The notes beneath the pieces were generated by a model. The model was not told where the DNA came from, ran no database searches, and saw only the letters and a list, made by a program, of their open reading frames with translations. A DNA stretch of 5,695 nt from Erythrobacter sp. (GTDB lineage Bacteria; Pseudomonadota; Alphaproteobacteria; Sphingomonadales; Sphingomonadaceae): contig DMWU01000148.1 in assembly GCA_003483125.1 (NCBI GenBank), forward strand, positions 1-5,695, read 5' to 3'. Shown in pieces: positions 1 through 5,569 of the stretch; positions within the stretch are counted from its first letter, which is position 1; the number at the start of each line of letters is the position of its first letter. A program made the translations under genes and the position numbers.

Positions 1-1
1 T

Positions 2-685
2 ACGGGGGCCGTGAAAACCACTGAGGGCAAGATCGAGAGTGCCAATGGCGGCACCTTGTTCCTCGACGAGGTCGGGGACATTCCCTTGCCGTTGCAGGTA
101 AAACTGCTGCGTTTCCTGCAAGAGCGCACGATCGAAAGGGTCGGTGGGCGCAACGAGATTGCAGTGAACACAAGAATTGTGTGCGCTACGCACCAAAATC
201 TTGAAGAGATGATTGCCGAGGGCAAGTTCCGAGAGGACTTGTTTTACCGCCTTGCAGAGATCGTAGTGCGTATTCCGACTCTGGCAGAACGGCCGGGTGA
301 TGCAGCACTGTTGGGTAAGGCATTCCTGAAAAGATTTGCTGCTGAAATGAATCCGCAAGTGACAGGCTTTGCGCCAGATGCGCTAGCAGCCATCGATGGA
401 TGGGGCTGGCCTGGCAATGTGCGTGAGCTGGAAAATCGCGTGAAGCGCGCTGTGATAATGGCCGATGGCAAGCTGATAGGTGCAGAGGACCTTGATCTGG
501 GCGGTGATGAAGAGGGGCAGGCCGAAGTGCTTAACCTCAAGAGTGCCCGTGAAGAGGCGGACCGCAAGGTTATTCGTCGTGCACTGGCACGCAATGAAGG
601 CAACATTTCCAATACCGCAAAGATGCTGGGTATCAGCCGACCGACGCTTTACGATCTGCTCAAGCAGTATGAGTTGCAAACTTAA
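2..685 (+). CDS. prsR: PrsR-like sigma-54-dependent response regulator (5' end outside window)
   Basis: This is the C-terminal 227 residues of a bacterial enhancer-binding protein, a transcription activator that uses ATP hydrolysis to remodel sigma-54 RNA polymerase. The reading frame is already open at base 2. The first residues, TGA, are the end of the GAFTGA loop that contacts sigma-54. Next come the Walker B segment GGTLFLDE (about residues 16-23 of the visible part), the arginine-finger region FREDLFYRL (about 76-84), the sensor II motif WPGNVRELEN (about 136-145), and a Fis-type helix-turn-helix NISNTAKMLGISRPTLYDLL (about 201-220). The receiver domain and Walker A would lie upstream, outside the window. 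The linker and C-terminus (VKRAVIMADGK, SRPTLYDLLKQYEL) resemble the PrsR family that accompanies PEP-CTERM/exosortase and exopolysaccharide loci, more than NtrC or AtoC; this is from memory of the family. An internal GTG at base 11 lies within the AAA+ domain and is not a real start. It ends in TAA. Confidence is high for the class and moderate for the symbol. Confidence 0.87.
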   Translation, partial: TGAVKTTEGKIESANGGTLFLDEVGDIPLPLQVKLLRFLQERTIERVGGRNEIAVNTRIVCATHQNLEEMIAEGKFREDLFYRLAEIVVRIPTLAERPGDAALLGKAFLKRFAAEMNPQVTGFAPDALAAIDGWGWPGNVRELENRVKRAVIMADGKLIGAEDLDLGGDEEGQAEVLNLKSAREEADRKVIRRALARNEGNISNTAKMLGISRPTLYDLLKQYELQT

Positions 686-750
686 GCTAGCGGTCTCCTA
701 AACAATCAGGCACTCGACAATTTGCGCAGGCGCAGGCAGGGCGTTTGGCT
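686..750 (+). other. Short intergenic gap with GCGCAG tandem repeat
   Basis: This 65-bp gap separates the prsR-like gene from the SBF-like transporter. It contains two exact tandem copies of GCGCAG (724-735), followed by GCAGGG (736-741), whose end probably serves as the ribosome binding site. I see no hairpin followed by a T-run, and no convincing -35/-10 pair. It also lacks a sigma-54 type TGGCAC-N5-TTGC element. Confidence 0.5.
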
Positions 751-1716
751 ATGCGCAGCCGCCTATTGCTTTTTGCTGATCCGATGATTGCAGTATTGAT
801 ACTGGCGACAATCGCTGGCTTTTTGTTGCCCGCCACCGGCGAATTTCGTCCAGCCGCACAGACAATTGTGAGCGTCGCCATCTTCCTGCTCTTCCTGGTT
901 AACGGGATGCGGGTGAAGCGGGGAGAAATTGCCCGTGCTTTCGCCAACTGGCGCTTTTTCTTGCCGCTATTCCTCTGGGTGTTTGGAGTGATGGCATTTG
1001 CAGGGCTTGTAATATCCAACCTATCGGTAGGGCATCTTCCACCGCTTGTGGCTCTGGGCTTCCTTTATCTTGGAACGCTACCCTCGACGATCCAGTCTGC
1101 GACCTCTTACACAGCGTTGGCGGGCGGAAATATCGCATTGTCCGTAGTTGGGGCAGCCCTCATCAATATTGCAGGCGTCTTCATTACGGCGCCGCTCTTT
1201 GCATTGCTTGCGGGCGGAGCGGTGGCAGAAGTAGGGACCGACGCAATCATTCGTATCGGTCTGATCCTGGTGCTGCCATTCATGATCGGCCAGGCGGTGC
1301 AAGGCTGGACGCATGGGTGGGTAATCGAACACAAGGATCAGGTCGTATGGCTTGACCGTATCGTGATCGGCATTGCGGTTTATGTCGCATTTTCCGGGGC
1401 GGTAGAACAGGGGCTTGACCAGATGTTCAACGTCAGCGGATGGGTATATCTTTTCGCATATGTGACGGGGTTCTTGCTGCTCGCAAATCTGGGGGCCTGG
1501 GTCCTGCCGGCACTGCTCTCATTCGCTCGCGAGGATAGGATTGCTTTCCTCTTTGCCGGTTCGCAAAAGAGTGTGGCGATTGGCGCACCACTTGCCGCCA
1601 TTCTCTTTGCACCGGAAATAGCAGGCTTCGTTATAGCGCCGTTACTTCTCTATCACCTGCTGCAACTGATGCTGGCAGCGCCTATGGCTAATTATTTGTC
1701 CCGGCATCGACACTAG
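751..1716 (+). CDS. Bile acid:sodium symporter family (SBF-like/YfeH-type) membrane transporter
   Basis: This is an inner-membrane protein of 321 residues, the usual length for the SBF-like branch of the bile acid/Na+ symporter superfamily, with about nine to ten hydrophobic helices spanning nearly the whole chain. Two segments look like the paired broken-helix crossover motifs of this fold: FLYLGTLPSTIQSATSYTAL (residues 105-124) and FAGSQKSVAIGAPLA (residues 268-282). Members of the superfamily move organic anions with Na+; the substrate of this subgroup is not settled and cannot be read from sequence. I chose ATG 751 because an AGGG (738-741) sits 9 nt before it. An in-frame TTG at 745 would leave only 3 nt and is less likely. 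It begins 65 bp after the upstream regulator gene, with no visible terminator between, so read-through is possible. Its last 29 bp overlap the end of the convergent DUF475 gene. Confidence 0.87.
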   Translation: MRSRLLLFADPMIAVLILATIAGFLLPATGEFRPAAQTIVSVAIFLLFLVNGMRVKRGEIARAFANWRFFLPLFLWVFGVMAFAGLVISNLSVGHLPPLVALGFLYLGTLPSTIQSATSYTALAGGNIALSVVGAALINIAGVFITAPLFALLAGGAVAEVGTDAIIRIGLILVLPFMIGQAVQGWTHGWVIEHKDQVVWLDRIVIGIAVYVAFSGAVEQGLDQMFNVSGWVYLFAYVTGFLLLANLGAWVLPALLSFAREDRIAFLFAGSQKSVAIGAPLAAILFAPEIAGFVIAPLLLYHLLQLMLAAPMANYLSRHRH

Positions 1717-2761
1717 GGCCATTCTCATTCCGATTGTGCCGGACTGACCACCAGAATGACAAGCCAATCAGGATCGCACCGATCAGTCCTGTAATGGTTT
1801 CCGGTATATGGACCTTAGCTGAGACAAGCATGATCATGCCCAGGACGATGATCGCCCAGAACGCACCGTGCTCCAGGAATCGATACTGGGCCAATGTTCC
1901 CCGGCGTACGAGATGAATTGTCATGGAACGCACAAAGATCGCGCCGATTGACAGGCCCAGCGCGATAACCACCATATTATTGGAAAGCGCGAAGGCACCG
2001 ATCACGCCATCGAAGCTGAACGATGCGTCGAGTACGTTAAGGTAAAGGAAGCCTCCGAATCCACTACGCACGACTGCACCCGATAACCTGTGAGCTTCCT
2101 CGCGCAGTTCGAGGATCTTGTTCACCCCTTCAACCGAGATGAATGTAACAACTCCGAGCATACCCGCGATTAGGAACGTCAATGCGTCTTCTGCGGGTAG
2201 CGTTCCGGAGATACCCCAAAGGACAAGTAGCAGCAGCGCAATTTCGATCGCCGGCAATGCTGCAAATTTTGAAAGCTTGTCTTCTACTACCGCGATCCAG
2301 TGCACATCTTTGTCGAGATCAAAAAAGAATTTCATGCCAACCATCGCAAGGAATGCGCCGCCAAATCCAGCTATCCCAACTTGGGCGCTCGAAACCAGAC
2401 GCTCATATTCCTGCGGGTCATTGAGCGAGAGATTGATGGTCTCAAGCGGTCCGAGTCCGGCCGCAATCGCGACGATTGCCAAAGGGAACACGATCCGCAT
2501 GCCAAACACGGCGAAGGCGATGCCCCAAGTCAGGAATCGCCTTTGCCAGACTTCATCCATGTCCTTCAGGACAGAGGCATTGACCACCGCATTGTCGAAA
2601 CTGAGCGATATTTCGAGCACCGAAAGCACCACGACAATCCACAACAATGCAGCTGTGCCGGTTATCGTGCCTGTACTTTCCCAGCCGTACCAGACAGCTA
2701 GACCCAAGCAGGCAAGCGTGAAGATTATCGAAAATCCGTAGAATCGCACCAGCGTTTGCAT
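1688..2761 (-). CDS. DUF475 / TerC-superfamily integral membrane protein
   Basis: This 357-residue polytopic inner-membrane protein carries the duplicated acidic motif of the TerC/DUF475 group: LEISLSFDNAVVNA (residues 49-62) in an early helix and LDASFSFDGVIGAFA (about 244-258) in the second half. The SFDN/SFDG pairs and the preceding E50 and D245 are the likely metal-binding positions. TerC relatives such as Alx and MntP-like exporters are linked to Mn2+ efflux and tellurite resistance; metal transport here is inference, since DUF475 itself has no settled substrate. The C-terminal tail after about residue 340 is polar (RHNRNENGPS) and probably cytoplasmic. The ATG at 2761 is preceded by a good ribosome binding site (GAGAAGG, 2773-2767). 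The gene lies 88 bp downstream of panB on the same strand, so co-transcription is possible. It ends in TAG, 29 bp inside the convergent transporter gene. Confidence 0.87.
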   Translation of the reverse strand: MQTLVRFYGFSIIFTLACLGLAVWYGWESTGTITGTAALLWIVVVLSVLEISLSFDNAVVNASVLKDMDEVWQRRFLTWGIAFAVFGMRIVFPLAIVAIAAGLGPLETINLSLNDPQEYERLVSSAQVGIAGFGGAFLAMVGMKFFFDLDKDVHWIAVVEDKLSKFAALPAIEIALLLLVLWGISGTLPAEDALTFLIAGMLGVVTFISVEGVNKILELREEAHRLSGAVVRSGFGGFLYLNVLDASFSFDGVIGAFALSNNMVVIALGLSIGAIFVRSMTIHLVRRGTLAQYRFLEHGAFWAIIVLGMIMLVSAKVHIPETITGLIGAILIGLSFWWSVRHNRNENGPSVDAGTNN

Positions 2762-2849
2762 GGAACCCTTCTCAATCCATTAGTCTATTTATCACCGCTA
2801 ATGCTGTGCGCAGCCCGGCACAAGGCAGTGTGGCCAAAGAACGAACGGA
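2762..2849 (-). other. Gap between panB and the DUF475 gene
   Basis: This 88-bp spacer separates two same-strand genes. It holds a small inverted repeat, TGTGC (2805-2809) with GCACA (2818-2822), but no T-run after it, so it is not a convincing terminator. I find no clear -35/-10 pair for the DUF475 gene. Read-through from panB cannot be excluded. Confidence 0.4.
2767..2773 (-). promoter_or_regulatory. Ribosome binding site of the DUF475 gene
   Basis: Read on the minus strand this is GAGAAGG, ending 5 nt before the ATG at 2761. It fixes the start of the DUF475 protein at that ATG. Confidence 0.6.
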
Positions 2850-3722
2850 TTATTTCTTCGGTTGGTATGTTTGATCCTTTGTCGGGAAGGTACGTTTGCG
2901 TACTTCTTCAGCGTAAGTGGCAACCGTCTTGTCAATAACAGAGGCGATATCTTCGTAGCGTTTTACAAAGCGTGGGACACGTTCGAACATGCCAAGCATG
3001 TCTTCAGTGACTAGCACCTGTCCGTCGCAATCTGCAGATGCACCGATACCGATAACTGGAATCTCCAACGCTTTGGTCATGGAAACCGCAATCGGTTCGA
3101 TCACACCCTCCAGCACTACTGAAAAGGCCCCAGCATCTTGGACGGCCTGGCCGTCAGAAATGATCTTATCATGCTCCTGCTGCGAGCGACCTCGGGCTGC
3201 ATAGCCGCCCAAAACGTTTACCGCTTGAGGAGTCAGGCCGACATGGCCCATTACGGGGATACCGCGATTGGTCAGAAAATGGATTGTTTCGGCCATGGCC
3301 TGGCCGCCTTCCAGCTTTACAGCTGCACAACCCGTCTCTGCCATGATCTTGCTGGCAGTTTCGAATGCCTGTTCTTTCGACCCTTCGTATGTACCAAAGG
3401 GCATATCAACCACGACAAGGCTGTGATAGCTGCCGCGCACAACAGCTGCGCCATGAGCTATCATCATTTCTGCGGTTACAGGTAGGGTGGAATCGAGCCC
3501 GTAGATCACCTGGCCAAGTGAATCCCCTACCAATAAGATGTCGCAATGGGCATCAAGCAATTGTGCTTGCCGCGCGGTATAGGCGGTGAGCATTACCAAG
3601 GGTTCCTTGGTCTTTCCATCCTGCTTGTGGTCGCGAATAGCTGGAACAGTCAGGCGTTTACGCGGGCGCGGCGTAGGGTGCGCGCGGCTGGTCGATGTGT
3701 CGAGTTGGAACGTAGTAGACAT
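2850..3722 (-). CDS. panB: 3-methyl-2-oxobutanoate hydroxymethyltransferase (ketopantoate hydroxymethyltransferase)
   Basis: PanB transfers a hydroxymethyl group from 5,10-methylene-tetrahydrofolate to 2-oxoisovalerate to make ketopantoate, the first committed step of pantothenate and CoA synthesis, in the cytoplasm. All hallmark motifs are present: VMLTAYTA (43-50), LLVGDSLG with Mg2+ ligand D67 (63-70), VVDMPFGTYEGS with second ligand D106, AVKLEGG with K136 and E138, GHVGLTPQ (159-166), and VLEGV with the catalytic-base glutamate E205. At 290 residues it is about 25 longer than the E. coli enzyme (264). The excess is a basic, proline-containing N-terminal arm (residues 1-35) and a short lysine-ended tail; this arm resembles sphingomonad PanB as I recall it. 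I chose ATG 3722 (MSTTFQLDTS). The frame continues to a GTG at 3788, but that would add a 22-residue non-homologous extension. No panC is in the window. A DUF475 gene follows 88 bp downstream, and an APC permease diverges upstream. Confidence 0.95.
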   Translation of the reverse strand: MSTTFQLDTSTSRAHPTPRPRKRLTVPAIRDHKQDGKTKEPLVMLTAYTARQAQLLDAHCDILLVGDSLGQVIYGLDSTLPVTAEMMIAHGAAVVRGSYHSLVVVDMPFGTYEGSKEQAFETASKIMAETGCAAVKLEGGQAMAETIHFLTNRGIPVMGHVGLTPQAVNVLGGYAARGRSQQEHDKIISDGQAVQDAGAFSVVLEGVIEPIAVSMTKALEIPVIGIGASADCDGQVLVTEDMLGMFERVPRFVKRYEDIASVIDKTVATYAEEVRKRTFPTKDQTYQPKK

Positions 3723-3769
3723 GCCGCGCTTGTAGACGCAGGAACTAAGCGGGGGAAGTGTTGAGATTA

Positions 3770-3784
3770 TTCCTTGTAAAGGAA
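3770..3784. repeat. Perfect inverted repeat TTCCTT-GTA-AAGGAA
   Basis: Two 6-bp arms, TTCCTT (3770-3775) and AAGGAA (3779-3784), flank a 3-bp spacer. The site lies 48 bp upstream of the panB ATG and about 94 bp upstream of the permease ATG. Its size and symmetry fit a dimeric regulator's operator, but I cannot name the regulator, and a 6-bp palindrome can occur by chance. It is not a terminator, as the loop is only 3 nt and no T-run follows. Confidence 0.4.
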
Positions 3785-3863
3785 GCACAGTTCGCTAGCG
3801 TCGCGCCCCATCAAATGCCCGGCGTCGGCGGAAAACCGTTGAGCGTACGTGGCCCTAGGGTTT

Positions 3864-3870
3864 GGTGAGG
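3864..3870 (+). promoter_or_regulatory. Ribosome binding site of the APC permease
   Basis: GGTGAGG lies 7 nt before ATG 3878 and is a good match to the anti-Shine-Dalgarno sequence. It supports that start codon. Confidence 0.65.
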
Positions 3871-3877
3871 ATTTTGT

Positions 3878-5458
3878 ATGATTCTTGATAGGGTGAAGCC
3901 GCTCGATGCGATTATTGCAGCGGCTGAAAAGAAGTCGCTCAAGCGAACGTTGAGCGGTTTCCAACTGATGCTGTTCGGTATTGGCTGCATCATTGGTACC
4001 GGTATTTTCGTGCTTACCGCTGCAGGCGCGCAGAAGGCTGGGCCAGGCCTGATGCTGTCATTTGTGATCGCCGGTTCGGTCTGCGTGGTTGCTGCGCTTT
4101 GTTATGCGGAGATTGCCTCGACTGTTCCGGTATCCGGATCTGCATATACCTACACATATGCGACCATGGGTGAATTCCTGGCCTGGACGGTCGGTTGGGG
4201 GCTAGTGCTCGAATATGCTGTGGCGGGCGCCGCTGTTTCGGTGGGTTGGTCAGGCTATTTTGTGGGTACGATACTCAATGAATTCATGGGGGTACATTTG
4301 CCCGCCTACTTGTCCGCTGGGCCCCTTGCTCTAGGCGGAGCAGAGGGTGGATTCATCAATTTGCCCGCGCTTGTCATCGCTCTCTTGATCACCAGCCTTC
4401 TTGTGATTGGCACCAGCGAAAGCGCCACGGTCAATGCGGTACTCGTGGCTATCAAGGTGGCGGCTCTTACGGCCTTTATCGGTCTGACGCTTACGAGCGC
4501 CTATTTCGATCTTGATCGTTTCAATCCCTTCTTGCCTGCCGGGATATTTGGCGGGCTTGGTACCGGCTTGGGCGTGGTCGGTGCGGCGGCGACCATCTTC
4601 TTTGCCTATGTCGGTTTTGACGCGGTTTCGACCGCGGCGGAGGAGACAAAGAACCCGCAGCGTAATGTCCCCTTTGGTATTGTCGGATCGCTGCTTGTCT
4701 GCACCGTCTTCTATGTATTGGTGGCTGCAGGTGCGATCGGCACGATCGGTGGTCAGCCGATCATGGGGCCGGATGGCATTCCATTCCCTGCCGGCTCTGA
4801 AGAACTGGCACGCCAATGTGCGATGCCCGAATATGGCGAAGCGCTTGTTTGCTCGAATGAGGCGCTGGCGCATGTCCTGCGGCAGATTGGTTTCTCCGGT
4901 ATTGGTAACGCATTGGGTATTGCCGCCTTCCTGGCCTTGCCTTCGGTTATTCTGGTGCTGCTCTTTGCCCAGACGCGTATCTTCTTTGTGATGAGCCGCG
5001 ATGGCCTTTTGCCGGAAGTATTGAGCAGGGTGCACCCCAAGTGGCACACTCCGCATGTTGTGACGATTGCGACCGGCATTGTTGTTGCTGTTGCTGCTGC
5101 TTTCTTCCCGGTCGGTCAGCTGGCAGATATCGCCAATGCAGGGACGCTTTATGCCTTCATGATGGTGGCGGTTGCCGTGATGCTGCTTAGAAAGCAGCGC
5201 CCGGATGTTCCGCGTGGCTTCACTGTTTCGGGCCTGTGGTTTATCGGGCCGGCGACGGTGTTCGGCACCATCTTCCTCTTCATCAACCTGCCAACAGCAG
5301 CCATGCTGGTCTTGCCGATTTGGACGGTGATTGGACTGGTGGTCTATCTTGGCTACAGCCGTAGCCGAAGCCATCTTGGCCTTGGCATTGTCGAGGTTGT
5401 TGATGATGTGGCGGGTGAGGAAACTATGGTCCCGATTCATCCTCCAAAGGAAGATTGA
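3878..5458 (+). CDS. APC-superfamily amino acid permease (CAT/YfnA-like)
   Basis: This 526-residue inner-membrane amino acid transporter has about twelve transmembrane helices of the LeuT fold. TM1 carries the unwound glycine-rich substrate site GIGCIIGTGIF (residues 34-44). Further family marks are the SGSAYTYTYATMGEFLAW stretch leading into TM3 (86-103), the TM6 region FFAYVGFDAVSTAAEETKNP (241-260), and the TM8 end plus loop FAQTRIFFVMSRDGLLPEVL (363-382). These match the cationic amino acid transporter-like branch of the APC family; the actual substrate is not readable from sequence. The loop between predicted TM7 and TM8 (about 291-336) is longer than in YfnA-type proteins as I recall them, and holds two cysteines, C314 and C325. 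This loop should face the periplasm. The C-terminal tail from about residue 497 is acidic and soluble. The start has a good ribosome binding site. The gene is monocistronic to judge from the terminator just after it and the divergent panB before it. Confidence 0.93.
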   Translation: MILDRVKPLDAIIAAAEKKSLKRTLSGFQLMLFGIGCIIGTGIFVLTAAGAQKAGPGLMLSFVIAGSVCVVAALCYAEIASTVPVSGSAYTYTYATMGEFLAWTVGWGLVLEYAVAGAAVSVGWSGYFVGTILNEFMGVHLPAYLSAGPLALGGAEGGFINLPALVIALLITSLLVIGTSESATVNAVLVAIKVAALTAFIGLTLTSAYFDLDRFNPFLPAGIFGGLGTGLGVVGAAATIFFAYVGFDAVSTAAEETKNPQRNVPFGIVGSLLVCTVFYVLVAAGAIGTIGGQPIMGPDGIPFPAGSEELARQCAMPEYGEALVCSNEALAHVLRQIGFSGIGNALGIAAFLALPSVILVLLFAQTRIFFVMSRDGLLPEVLSRVHPKWHTPHVVTIATGIVVAVAAAFFPVGQLADIANAGTLYAFMMVAVAVMLLRKQRPDVPRGFTVSGLWFIGPATVFGTIFLFINLPTAAMLVLPIWTVIGLVVYLGYSRSRSHLGLGIVEVVDDVAGEETMVPIHPPKED

Positions 5459-5482
5459 CTTTAGTAACATTCTGATTTGATT

Positions 5483-5514
5483 GGGCCGTCTCGTTTGAGG
5501 CGGCCCTTTCTTTT
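5483..5514 (+). terminator. Rho-independent terminator of the permease gene
   Basis: GGGCCG (5483-5488) pairs with CGGCCC (5501-5506). The stem continues through a T-G pair and CTC/GAG (5490-5492 with 5497-5499), closing a GTTT tetraloop. That makes a 10-bp stem followed by TTTCTTTT. It begins 24 bp after the permease stop codon and separates the permease from the downstream gene. Confidence 0.88.
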
Positions 5515-5532
5515 GTTCGTTCCAAACTGCCA

Positions 5533-5561
5533 TTGCGAATCATTCGACAATAGAACATAAT
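5533..5561 (+). promoter_or_regulatory. Sigma-70-like promoter of the right-edge gene
   Basis: A -35 element TTGCGA (5533-5538) and a -10 element CATAAT (5556-5561) are separated by exactly 17 bp. Each resembles the housekeeping consensus. Transcription would start at about 5567-5570, at or within a few bases of the ATG at 5570. The -10 hexamer lies inside the LexA-type box, so bound repressor would block it. Confidence 0.6.
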
Positions 5562-5567
5562 AAGAAC
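5553..5567 (+). promoter_or_regulatory. Candidate LexA operator (SOS box), GAAC-N7-GAAC
   Basis: The sequence GAAC-ATAATAA-GAAC is a perfect match to the direct-repeat LexA site known from alphaproteobacteria (GTTC-N7-GTTC, here read on the other strand). The identity extends to an 8-bp direct repeat AGAACATA (5552-5559 and 5563-5570) with an 11-bp period, about one helical turn. The site covers the -10 element and ends 2 bp before the ATG of the right-edge gene, the expected place for repression. The function is inferred from sequence match and position. Confidence 0.7.
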
Positions 5568-5569
5568 AT

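Larger units (their letters stand above)
3723..3877. promoter_or_regulatory. Divergent intergenic region between panB and the amino acid permease
   Basis: This 155-bp region must carry the promoters for panB (leftward) and the permease (rightward). It contains a perfect inverted repeat (3770-3784) near the panB side. I could not find a sigma-70-like hexamer pair that scores well in either direction; TTGAGC at 3839-3844 has no matching -10 at the right distance. The function as a control region is inferred from the divergent layout. Confidence 0.5.

Noticed and set aside
2118..2741. A 207-codon plus-strand open frame over the DUF475 gene
   Set aside because: It is a Ser/Thr/Pro-rich antisense shadow of a clear membrane-protein gene, with no family motif.
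2805..2822. TGTGC/GCACA inverted repeat between panB and the DUF475 gene
   Set aside because: The arms are only 5 bp with an 8-nt loop and no T-run in either direction, so it is too weak to call a terminator or operator.
2838..2846. GAACGAAC as a possible LexA site
   Set aside because: The two GAAC units are directly adjacent rather than 7 bp apart, and the site lies just past the panB stop codon, not on a promoter.
3723..3788. GTG start at 3788 extending PanB by 22 residues
   Set aside because: The extension (MLPLQGIISTLPP...) does not look like any PanB N-terminus and would swallow the inverted repeat of the divergent control region. ATG 3722 gives a sphingomonad-like N-terminus.
4806..4822. 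TGGCACG-like sequence resembling a sigma-54 promoter
   Set aside because: The downstream GC is off by one base from the required spacing, the TTGC box is poor, and it lies deep inside the permease coding sequence.
5081..5101. Run of GTT/GCT triplets resembling a microsatellite
   Set aside because: It is seven in-frame Val/Ala codons in a transmembrane helix of the permease; an imperfect triplet run in a hydrophobic helix is ordinary.
4331..5533. A 400-codon open frame on the minus strand, antisense to the permease
   Set aside because: It runs through the permease terminator, its product is a hydrophilic mix rich in R, H, N and Q with no recognisable motif, and it is what the complement of hydrophobic membrane-protein codons gives. 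The plus-strand permease is unambiguous.
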